5,284 nt of DNA from Dysgonamonadaceae bacterium (GTDB lineage Bacteria; Bacteroidota; Bacteroidia; Bacteroidales; Azobacteroidaceae): positions 1 to 5,284 of the forward strand of contig JAISKG010000007.1 of the NCBI GenBank assembly GCA_031261015.1, in the 5' to 3' direction. Both the position numbers and the translations under genes were made by a program. The notes beneath the pieces were generated by a model, which searched no databases, was not told where the DNA came from, and was given only the letters and a program-made list of their open reading frames with translations. Below are positions 1-5,284 of the stretch, piece after piece; the first letter of the stretch is position 1, and each line of letters begins with the position of its first letter.

Positions 1-1
1 C

Positions 2-577
2 ACATTTGAATTTCCTTACAATGGAACAATCACCGTAAATAGCGGTGCGGCATTAGTTATTGAAGGAACCACGAAATTGTTGGATAATAACAAAATCATT
101 GTCAAGAGCGGAGGAACATTGAAATTTGTATCGGGATCTTCTATTAATGTTAGCGGCAATGGTTATATTGAACTTCAATCGGGAAGTTATTTCTGCATTT
201 CGTCAGGCACGACGATCAAATTAAATGATCAAAAAAGCTTGATTAAATTAAGACAAGGATATATCAACGGAGTTAATACAGCAGTGTTGCCTTCCGCTTC
301 CTGTATTGCAAATCCTCTTACTTACTCTATTACAGGAAACGGGAAAATAGTTGATTATCCAGCAACGGTTTATATTCAAAACGAAACCATATCTACTAAC
401 CGTTACATCGGCGGAAAAAACATTTATGTCGGCCGCAACGTCACTACTTCCAAACCTCAAGGAGATGTGGTAATTACCAGCGGAGCCAATGTCATTTTTG
501 ATGCAGAAGAAAATGTGAATTTTGAAGCCGGTTTCGACTGTAATATAGGTGGAACATTTGAGGTAATCAAACAATAG
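2..577 (+). CDS. C-terminal part of a secreted beta-solenoid (surface/adhesin-like) protein, 5' end outside window
   Basis: The frame is open from the first full codon (position 2) to a TAG at 575-577, giving 191 residues. The ATG-like start at the TTG of position 77 lies inside a repeat, so it is not a real start and the gene must begin upstream of the window. Residues about 10-76 form three imperfect units of 21-23 residues, each with the pattern I-x-V-x-S-G-x-x-L and rich in Gly, Ser, Asn and Thr, as expected for coils of a beta-solenoid. The last part (about residues 154-189) has the alternating small/hydrophobic pattern V-I-T-S-G-A-N-V-I-F-D-A ... F-E-A-G-F-x-x-x-x-G-G-T-F. From memory, this resembles C-terminal ends of many Bacteroidales extracellular proteins. 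No catalytic motif or transmembrane segment is visible. No separate type IX secretion C-terminal domain follows, since the chain stops right after this repeat. Surface location and any adhesive role are inferences from composition; the specific function is unknown. Confidence 0.75.
   Translation, partial: TFEFPYNGTITVNSGAALVIEGTTKLLDNNKIIVKSGGTLKFVSGSSINVSGNGYIELQSGSYFCISSGTTIKLNDQKSLIKLRQGYINGVNTAVLPSASCIANPLTYSITGNGKIVDYPATVYIQNETISTNRYIGGKNIYVGRNVTTSKPQGDVVITSGANVIFDAEENVNFEAGFDCNIGGTFEVIKQ
29..229 (+). repeat. Three protein-level tandem repeat units (21-23 residues) of the beta-solenoid
   Basis: At the protein level three consecutive units align: residues 10-30, 31-53 and 54-76 of the visible fragment. 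Each starts with a hydrophobic-x-hydrophobic strand, then S-G, another short strand, and a G/S-T/S turn before the next unit. The DNA copies have diverged and are not exact repeats, so this is an old structural repeat rather than a recent duplication. More units probably lie upstream of the window. Confidence 0.55.
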
Positions 578-611
578 AAGTCGTAAGGAAATACGATTGA
601 GCAAAATATAT

Positions 612-659
612 TTGTGGCTGTTGCATAATCTCTCTTAACAAGAGATACAACAGCCACAA
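612..659 (+). terminator. Large stem-loop, probable transcription terminator after the solenoid gene
   Basis: The arms at 612-623 and 648-659 are perfectly complementary over 12 bp (TTGTGGCTGTTG against CAACAGCCACAA). Inside, 631-636 pairs with 640-645 around a 3-nt loop, giving a stem with an asymmetric internal bulge. It lies 35 nt after the stop codon of the first gene and well before the next promoter, the expected place for a terminator. The tail on the + strand (from 660: CTATTTAGTTT) is only moderately T-rich. Read on the - strand, the tail is TATATTTT, so the element might work in either direction. Terminator function is inferred. Confidence 0.65.
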
Positions 660-744
660 CTATTTAGTTTCTATCCGGCCTCCCACTCCTGTTTCCATAG
701 CAAGCAGCAATATAGCAGCTCCTATTCGCCAAACCGAAAAAAAC

Positions 745-775
745 TTGGCAAAGATTTTTTTTAATGTTAACTTTG
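745..775 (+). promoter_or_regulatory. Bacteroidota-type promoter of the peptidase-tyrS unit (-33 TTGG, -7 TAACTTTG)
   Basis: TTGG at 745-748 and TAACTTTG at 768-775 match the known Bacteroidota sigma-ABfr consensus (TTTG / TAnnTTTG), with 20 bp between TTG and TA, the normal spacing. Transcription would start near 780-784, leaving a leader of about 45 nt before ATG 827. This rules out translation from the in-frame ATG at 764, which lies between the two promoter elements. Confidence 0.75.
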
Positions 776-826
776 TTGCGTTTAATTCTGATTTTTGCAA
801 TTAAAAATTCAAAATTTCATTATAAA

Positions 827-3094
827 ATGAAAATTAAATTATTATCAATCATTGCTTTATCATTTTTTATGACAAAACTGACAGCACAAACGGGCGACTG
901 GAAAGGTGCGCTCGACGTACAAGGAATGCAACTGGAACTGATTTTCCATATTGTCGATGAAAACGGCGCTCTGGCGGCTACGCTCGACGTACCGATGCAG
1001 GGCGCAACGGGCGTTCCTGTGGAAAAAACGGAATTTGCCGATGGAACACTGATCCTGAAAATGCCGACATTACAGGCCGATTTCAAAGGAAAACTCGAAG
1101 ACGGAAAAATCAACGGAACTTTTTCGCAAATGGGTATGGATTTGCCTTTGGTTCTGGAAAAATTTGAAGCCAAGCTTCCCGGAAATACGGCTTTGGTTAC
1201 TTCCGATGCCGATTTACAGAAACTCGCCGCTTTAGATAAGGGCGATTATAAATACGCTGTCGAAGATTATTTTGCCCGTCCGAAAGCCTCTTCGTTTCAA
1301 CTTTCGCCCGACGGCAAATATATGTCATATAGAGAAAAAGAAGAAGGAAGTACCAAACGCCACGTCTATGTAAAAAATGTAGCTTCCGGCGAAGTCACAC
1401 GCATTATCGAGGAAAAAGACGAACTGATTCGCGGCTACGGCTGGGTCAACGAAACACGCTTGATTTATGCGATGGACCAAGGCGGTAACGAAAATTACCA
1501 TATCTACGCCGTCAATTTAGACGGTTCAAATAACATTGACCTGACGCCTTTTGACGATGTGCAAGCAGGCATTTTGAACATGCTTAAAGAGCAAAAGGAT
1601 TTTATTATTATTCAAATGAATAAAAATAATAAGCAGGTTTTTGAGCCTTACAAACTGAATATTGTGACGGGAGAATTAATTCAACTGTATGAAAATAAAG
1701 ATCTTGCAGATCCGATTCAAGGATGGGATTTCGACAAGGATGGAAACTTGCGCGCCTATTCCAAAATGGTCAACGGCACCGAAGCGGAACTTTGGTACAA
1801 AGACCTGAAAACCGGCGACTTCAAACTGATTTATCATGGGAAATGGTATGAAGGTTTCAGTATTGCCGGGTTCGATTATGCCGGCAAAAATCCCGACTAT
1901 GCCTATGTTGTAACTAATGTCGGCAGCGATAAGGCGCGGCTTGTACTGTATGATTTCAACAACAATAAAATTGTCAAGGAAGTCTTTTCAAATCCCGATT
2001 TTGACGCAGCCGGAATGTCGCGCTCGCGCAAACGCAATTATGAAATCGATTATTTTTCTTACGAAGGCGAAAAACAGGTGGTTGTACCGCAAAGCGCTTT
2101 TTATAAAGATTTTGCAAAACGAGCCAAAGAGCAGTTCGGCGATAAGGAAGTTTTCATTGCCGATCACGACGACAACGAAAACACTTTTTTAGTCATCACA
2201 ACCAGCGATAAACTTTACGGAACTTATTATCTATATGATAATCAGACAAAAAAATTCACTTTGCTCTACGATCTGATGCCGCAACTGAAAGAGGAAGATA
2301 TGGCGGAAATGCGCCCCATCACGTTCAAAAGTCGCGACGGGCTGACGATTCACGGTTATATTACTTTGCCTAAAGCCGCTTTAGAAGGTAAAAAAGTGCC
2401 GCTGATTGTAAATCCACACGGTGGGCCACAAGGCATTCGCGACAGTTGGGGCTTTAATCCTGAAAGTCAGCTGTTTGCCAGTCGAGGTTATGCAACTTTA
2501 CAGGTAAATTTCCGAATCTCGGGAGGTTACGGAACAGAATTTCTCAAAGCCGGATTCAAGCAAGTCGGACGTAAATGTATGGACGATGTGGAAGACGGCG
2601 TGCAATATGCGATTTCGCAAGGATGGATCGACGCCGGTAAGATTGCGATTTATGGTGGCTCGCACGGCGGTTATGCCACTTTGATGGGCTTGGTCAAAAC
2701 GCCTGATTTATACGCTTGCGGTGTGGATTATGTTGGTATTTCCAACATATTCACTTTCTTTCAATCGTTTCCCGAATATTGGAAACCGCTGATTGTCATG
2801 GCAAAAGAAATTTGGTACGATGTGGACGATCCGGCCGAGGCCGAAATTGCCAAAGAAGTATCGCCGGTTTTTCAGATCGACAAAATCAAAAAGCCTTTGT
2901 TTGTAGTTCAAGGCGCAAACGACCCGCGCGTGAATATTAACGAAGCCGACCAAATCGTGGAAACTCTGCGAGAGAAAGGTTTTGACACGCCTTACATGGT
3001 GAAATACAACGAAGGACACGGCTTCGCTCACGAAGAAAACAGCATCGAATTTTACCAATGTATGACGGGATTTTTGGCAAAGTACTTGAAATAA
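827..3094 (+). CDS. Exported S9-family serine peptidase (prolyl oligopeptidase / dipeptidyl peptidase type) with N-terminal beta-rich domain
   Basis: This 755-aa enzyme is expected to cleave short peptides in the periplasm or at the cell surface. Residues 1-20 are a signal peptide (K-rich start, hydrophobic core, cleavage probably after L-T-A before Q21). Residues about 22-115 form a beta-rich, lipocalin-like domain beginning G-D-W-K-G, of a kind seen before alpha/beta hydrolases in Bacteroidota. Residues about 148-495 look like the S9 beta-propeller (S-P-D-G-K-Y at 160-165). Residues about 505-755 are the alpha/beta-hydrolase catalytic domain: HGGP at 531-534, nucleophile S612 in G-G-S-H-G-G-Y, D699 in G-A-N-D-P-R-V, and H731 in E-G-H-G-F. 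The triad is complete, so the enzyme should be active. I chose ATG 827 over the in-frame ATG 764 because the latter lies inside the promoter and would bury the signal peptide behind 21 extra residues. tyrS follows 27 nt later. The exact subfamily (DPP5-, acylaminoacyl- or oligopeptidase-like) and cleavage specificity cannot be read from sequence. Confidence 0.9.
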   Translation: MKIKLLSIIALSFFMTKLTAQTGDWKGALDVQGMQLELIFHIVDENGALAATLDVPMQGATGVPVEKTEFADGTLILKMPTLQADFKGKLEDGKINGTFSQMGMDLPLVLEKFEAKLPGNTALVTSDADLQKLAALDKGDYKYAVEDYFARPKASSFQLSPDGKYMSYREKEEGSTKRHVYVKNVASGEVTRIIEEKDELIRGYGWVNETRLIYAMDQGGNENYHIYAVNLDGSNNIDLTPFDDVQAGILNMLKEQKDFIIIQMNKNNKQVFEPYKLNIVTGELIQLYENKDLADPIQGWDFDKDGNLRAYSKMVNGTEAELWYKDLKTGDFKLIYHGKWYEGFSIAGFDYAGKNPDYAYVVTNVGSDKARLVLYDFNNNKIVKEVFSNPDFDAAGMSRSRKRNYEIDYFSYEGEKQVVVPQSAFYKDFAKRAKEQFGDKEVFIADHDDNENTFLVITTSDKLYGTYYLYDNQTKKFTLLYDLMPQLKEEDMAEMRPITFKSRDGLTIHGYITLPKAALEGKKVPLIVNPHGGPQGIRDSWGFNPESQLFASRGYATLQVNFRISGGYGTEFLKAGFKQVGRKCMDDVEDGVQYAISQGWIDAGKIAIYGGSHGGYATLMGLVKTPDLYACGVDYVGISNIFTFFQSFPEYWKPLIVMAKEIWYDVDDPAEAEIAKEVSPVFQIDKIKKPLFVVQGANDPRVNINEADQIVETLREKGFDTPYMVKYNEGHGFAHEENSIEFYQCMTGFLAKYLK

Positions 3095-3121
3095 TTACGA
3101 ATTAAAAACTAAAAAAATACA

Positions 3122-4414
3122 ATGAATTTTGTAGAAGAATTGAAATGGCGCGGCATGATTCACGACATCATGCCGGGCACAGAAGAATTTTTGCAAAAAG
3201 GGATGACTTCGGCTTACGTGGGCATTGACCCGACAGCCGACTCGCTGCATATCGGGCACTTAGTCGGCGTGATGATGTTGAGGCATTTTCAGCAGGCGGG
3301 ACATCGTCCCCTTGCGCTGGTAGGCGGCGCGACCGGAATGATCGGCGATCCATCGATGAAATCGCAGGAACGTAATTTATTGGACGAAAAAACGTTACGA
3401 AAAAATCAAGAAGCGATCAAAGTGCAATTAGCTAAATTTCTCGATTTCGAATCCGAAGTTCCTAACCGCGCGGTTTTAGTCAACAATTACGACTGGACAA
3501 AAGATTATTCTTTCTTGAATTTTATTCGCGACATCGGAAAATATCTCACAGTCAATTACATGATGTCGAAAGATTCCGTCAAAAAACGTTTGGCGGCCGA
3601 TTCGCGCGAAGGGATGTCGTTTACCGAATTTTCCTACCAACTGCTGCAAGGCTACGATTACCTTTTCCTGTACGAAAATTACGGTTGCCGGCTGCAAATG
3701 GGCGGCTCCGACCAATGGGGCAACATCACGACCGGCACAGAATTGATTCGCAAAAAGCTTGGCGGTGAAGCTTTTGCCTTGACTTGTCCTTTGATCACAA
3801 AGGCTGACGGCGGCAAATTCGGCAAGACCGAATCGGGCAACGTATGGCTGGATCGCCGCTACACAAGTCCCTACAAATTTTATCAATTCTGGTTGAATGT
3901 GAGCGATTTGGATGCGGAAAAATACATCAAAATTTTTACGGCGCTACCCAAAGCAGAAATCGACTCGTTGATCGCCGAGCAGTTGGTAACTCCGCATTTG
4001 CGGCCTTTGCAAAAGCGATTGGCTCAAGAAGTTACGGTAATGGTTCATTCGCAGGAAGATTACGAGGCTGCAGTGGAAGCATCCAATATCTTATTTGGAA
4101 ATTCCACTTCCGAAGCCTTGAAAAAATTGGACGAAGAAACGTTGCTCGACGTTTTTTCCGGCGTAGAACAATACGAAGTTTCCAAAGACCTGTTCGCCGC
4201 CGGAATCAAAGCGGTGGAATTGCTGGTGGAGAAAGCGCCGGTTTTGCCGTCCAAAAGCGAAATGCGCAAACTGGTGCAGAGTAACGGCCTCAGTATCAAC
4301 AAAGAAAAGTTGTCCGATTTCGACGCAGTCATTGACTCGTCCTATTTGCTGGGCGACAAATATCTGTTGGTACAAAAAGGCAAGAAAAACTATTTTTTGC
4401 TGATTGCCAAATAA
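3122..4414 (+). CDS. tyrS: Tyrosyl-tRNA synthetase (TyrRS)
   Basis: This cytoplasmic class I aminoacyl-tRNA synthetase attaches tyrosine to tRNA-Tyr using ATP. It is complete at 430 aa, a normal bacterial TyrRS length. The Rossmann catalytic domain carries the HIGH motif at 43-46 and a KMSKS-loop equivalent K-F-G-K-T at 232-236. Tyrosine-pocket residues match the well-studied Bacillus enzyme: Y32 and D36 in A-Y-V-G-I-D-P-T, and Y172, Q176 and D179 in the S-Y-Q-L-L-Q-G-Y-D segment, followed by G-G-S-D-Q-W-G-N. An alpha-helical anticodon-binding region follows, and residues about 375-430 form the C-terminal S4 RNA-binding domain. ATG 3122 gives the usual family N-terminus ([11 protein letters not shown]) after an A-rich leader. 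I see no promoter or T-box-like leader in the 27-nt gap after the peptidase gene, so read-through from the 745-775 promoter is likely. No clear terminator follows the stop. Confidence 0.98.
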   Translation: MNFVEELKWRGMIHDIMPGTEEFLQKGMTSAYVGIDPTADSLHIGHLVGVMMLRHFQQAGHRPLALVGGATGMIGDPSMKSQERNLLDEKTLRKNQEAIKVQLAKFLDFESEVPNRAVLVNNYDWTKDYSFLNFIRDIGKYLTVNYMMSKDSVKKRLAADSREGMSFTEFSYQLLQGYDYLFLYENYGCRLQMGGSDQWGNITTGTELIRKKLGGEAFALTCPLITKADGGKFGKTESGNVWLDRRYTSPYKFYQFWLNVSDLDAEKYIKIFTALPKAEIDSLIAEQLVTPHLRPLQKRLAQEVTVMVHSQEDYEAAVEASNILFGNSTSEALKKLDEETLLDVFSGVEQYEVSKDLFAAGIKAVELLVEKAPVLPSKSEMRKLVQSNGLSINKEKLSDFDAVIDSSYLLGDKYLLVQKGKKNYFLLIAK

Positions 4415-4430
4415 TTTCTCTGCATTATTA

Positions 4431-4460
4431 TTGGAAATTAAATAAAAAGCATTACCTTTG
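4431..4460 (+). promoter_or_regulatory. Bacteroidota-type promoter of tRNA-Gln (-33 TTGG, -7 TACCTTTG)
   Basis: TTGG at 4431-4434 and TACCTTTG at 4453-4460 match the TTTG / TAnnTTTG consensus with 19 bp between TTG and TA. The predicted start, near 4465-4468, is about 20 nt before the mature tRNA 5' end, leaving a short leader for RNase P to remove. The -33 box begins 17 nt after the tyrS stop codon. Confidence 0.8.
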
Positions 4461-4487
4461 CAACGCTTTTCTAAAAAGCATCCGGAT

Positions 4488-4558
4488 TGTCTCATGGTGT
4501 AATGGTAGCACTGCAGTTTTTGGTACTGCCTGTCTAGGTTCGAATCCTGGTGAGACAA
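4488..4558 (+). tRNA. tRNA-Gln, anticodon UUG
   Basis: A full cloverleaf of 71 nt can be drawn by hand. The acceptor stem TGTCTCA/TGAGACA is perfectly paired over 7 bp. The D arm is 4497-4511. The anticodon stem GCAGT/ACTGC flanks the loop TTTTGGT, placing TTG at 4520-4522 (reads CAA, and CAG by wobble). The variable region has 4 nt. The T arm, 4534-4550, carries TTCGAAT. The first pair is U1-A72, typical of bacterial tRNA-Gln, and the discriminator base is A73. CCA is not encoded (the next bases are CAA), so the 3' end must be added by tRNA nucleotidyltransferase. It has its own promoter at 4431-4460. Confidence 0.97.
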
Positions 4559-4560
4559 CA

Positions 4561-4592
4561 ATAAGTCAAACTTCTTGAAAACAATGACTTAT
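4561..4592 (+). repeat. Perfect 8-bp inverted repeat between tRNA-Gln and the small ORF
   Basis: ATAAGTCA at 4561-4568 is exactly complementary to TGACTTAT at 4585-4592, with a 16-nt spacer. It begins 2 nt after the mature tRNA end. Its right arm includes the first two bases of the ATG at 4591-4593. It could be a weak terminator or 3'-processing structure for the tRNA transcript, a hairpin limiting translation of the next gene, or a protein-binding palindrome. No T-run follows, which makes a classic intrinsic terminator less likely. An arm of this length can also arise by chance. Confidence 0.45.
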
Positions 4593-4776
4593 GCAATCTA
4601 TAAAATACTTTGTCACCGTTATTTGTTTAAGTTTTTCGAGTGTTGCTTTTGCACAAAATGAAGCGGAAGCGAGTAATGATTCTATTGCAGTCTGTAATGA
4701 ATATAATCCAAGAGAAAATGATAAAACCGTTTGTTTGCATACTTACAATGATTGGATTCTGCAAAAATACAGATAA
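4591..4776 (+). CDS. Small putative exported protein, 61 aa, unknown function
   Basis: I do not recognise this protein. The 61-residue chain starts with a convincing signal peptide: K5, a hydrophobic core at about 6-20, then A-F-A before Q22, the usual Bacteroidota cleavage context. There is no lipobox cysteine at the cleavage site, so it is not an obvious lipoprotein. The mature part would be about 40 residues, acidic and Asn-rich at first, with two cysteines (C35, C48) that could form a disulfide, and a C-terminal segment containing W55. ATG 4591 is the only Met in the frame. No promoter matching TAnnTTTG at proper spacing is visible upstream, so expression may depend on read-through from the tRNA-Gln promoter. 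The next gene starts 27 nt after its stop in the same reading frame. It could be a real small secreted protein or the remnant of a longer gene. Confidence 0.55.
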   Translation: MQSIKYFVTVICLSFSSVAFAQNEAEASNDSIAVCNEYNPRENDKTVCLHTYNDWILQKYR

Positions 4777-4803
4777 TATCGAATAAATGCCTACCTTTAC
4801 CGG

Positions 4804-5284
4804 ATGAAATCATTTAAGATAGGAAATATAGAAATAAAACTGCCCATTATCCAAGGAGGAATGGGTATTGGTGTTTCTCTGGCAGGGTTAGCTGCCGCAG
4901 TAGCTAACGAAGGAGGTGTTGGCGTAATCTCTGCCGCCGGATTGGGACTCATCCACGGCGAAAGAAATCTCAGTTTTATCGAAAACAATAACTGGGGCAT
5001 ACATGAAGAAATTCGCATGGCAAGAGAAAAGACCAAGGGTGTGATTGGCATTAATATCATGGTGGCATTGACCAATTTCGCGGAGATCGTGCGCACCTCA
5101 ATCGCCGAAAAAGTGGATATTATCTTTTCAGGAGCCGGTCTTCCGTTAGATTTACCTTCCTATTTAAAGCCGGACAGCGTAACGAAATTAGTACCTATCG
5201 TTTCGTCGTCGCGAGCAGCCAAGTTGATTTGCAACAAATGGAAAAATAACTATAATTATCTTCCCGACGCCATTGTGGTGGAAG
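4804..5284 (+). CDS. Nitronate monooxygenase / 2-nitropropane dioxygenase-like FMN enzyme, N-terminal 160 residues (3' end outside window)
   Basis: The frame is open from ATG 4804 to the window edge. The visible part shows the start of a TIM-barrel FMN protein of the nitronate monooxygenase / FabK group: P-I-I-Q-G-G-M-G at 14-21, then L-A-A-A-V-A-N-E-G-G-V-G-V-I-S (29-43), G-I-N-I-M-V-A at 82-88, S-G-A-G-L-P at 109-114 and I-V-S-S-S-R-A-A further on. These are the phosphate- and flavin-binding strands expected before the G-x-x-A-G-G-H catalytic region, which lies beyond the window. Relatives oxidise alkyl nitronates with FMN and oxygen, or act as enoyl-ACP reductases (FabK); the visible half does not decide between them. 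ATG 4804 matches the family's usual start (M-K-x-F-K-I-G) and follows an in-frame stop at 4774. It lies 27 nt after the small ORF, so the two may be co-transcribed. Confidence 0.9.
   Translation, partial: MKSFKIGNIEIKLPIIQGGMGIGVSLAGLAAAVANEGGVGVISAAGLGLIHGERNLSFIENNNWGIHEEIRMAREKTKGVIGINIMVALTNFAEIVRTSIAEKVDIIFSGAGLPLDLPSYLKPDSVTKLVPIVSSSRAAKLICNKWKNNYNYLPDAIVVE

Noticed and set aside
77..79. TTG as start of the first gene
   Set aside because: The frame is open to the window edge and the upstream residues continue the same solenoid repeat, so this is an internal leucine codon.
660..744. Possible small RNA or riboswitch between the hairpin and the peptidase promoter
   Set aside because: I find no promoter, strong pairing or known riboswitch motif in this short stretch.
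764..826. In-frame N-terminal extension of the peptidase from ATG 764
   Set aside because: It lies between the -33 and -7 promoter elements and would place 21 residues before a clear signal peptide. ATG 827 explains everything better.
3476..3886. Long reverse-strand open frames opposite tyrS, the peptidase and the tRNA region
   Set aside because: They are shadows of well-supported + strand genes, show no family motifs, and have no promoters or leaders of their own.
4380..4400. Hairpin at the end of tyrS (4380-4387 with 4393-4400) as terminator
   Set aside because: It is AT-rich with a G-T pair, lies inside the coding sequence encoding G-K-K-N-Y-F, and no T-run follows it.
4792..4799. TACCTTTA as a -7 promoter box for the nitronate monooxygenase gene
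   Set aside because: It matches 7 of 8 bases but no TTG lies at the -33 position, and the start of transcription would fall on or after the ATG. A leaderless mRNA is possible but unsupported.

Overview
The window looks like an ordinary chromosomal stretch from a member of the Bacteroidota, most likely Bacteroidales. Three things point there. Two promoter-like sites match the TTG / TAnnTTTG (-33/-7) pattern of that phylum. Start codons follow A-rich leaders rather than Shine-Dalgarno sequences. The TyrRS N-terminus and the secreted peptidase also read like Bacteroidales proteins. All recognisable genes are on the + strand. I see no mobile element, CRISPR array, phage gene or defence system.

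Layout: (1) 2-577 is the C-terminal end of a larger, probably secreted, repetitive beta-solenoid protein whose start lies outside the window. (2) 578-826 is non-coding. It holds a strong 12-bp-arm hairpin (612-659), probably a terminator, and a good Bacteroidota promoter (745-775). (3) 827-3094 is a 755-aa exported S9-family serine peptidase with an extra N-terminal beta-rich domain. The promoter position shows that the longer in-frame start at 764 is not the real one. (4) 3122-4414 is tyrS, complete, 27 nt downstream of the peptidase with no promoter of its own visible, so probably co-transcribed. (5) 4431-4460 is a second good promoter, driving tRNA-Gln(UUG) at 4488-4558. (6) 4561-4592 is a perfect 8-bp inverted repeat running from just after the tRNA into the start codon of a 61-aa putative exported protein (4591-4776). 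(7) From 4804 to the window edge is the N-terminal 160 residues of a nitronate monooxygenase / FabK-like FMN enzyme.

The genes do not form an evident pathway. Two are housekeeping (tyrS, tRNA-Gln), one is a periplasmic or outer-membrane-associated peptidase suited to peptide use, one is a surface protein fragment, and one is a flavoenzyme. I found no convincing new biological system. The points most worth a second look are the small exported protein with the inverted repeat over its start codon, the beta-solenoid tail of the first protein, and the domain fusion in the peptidase.
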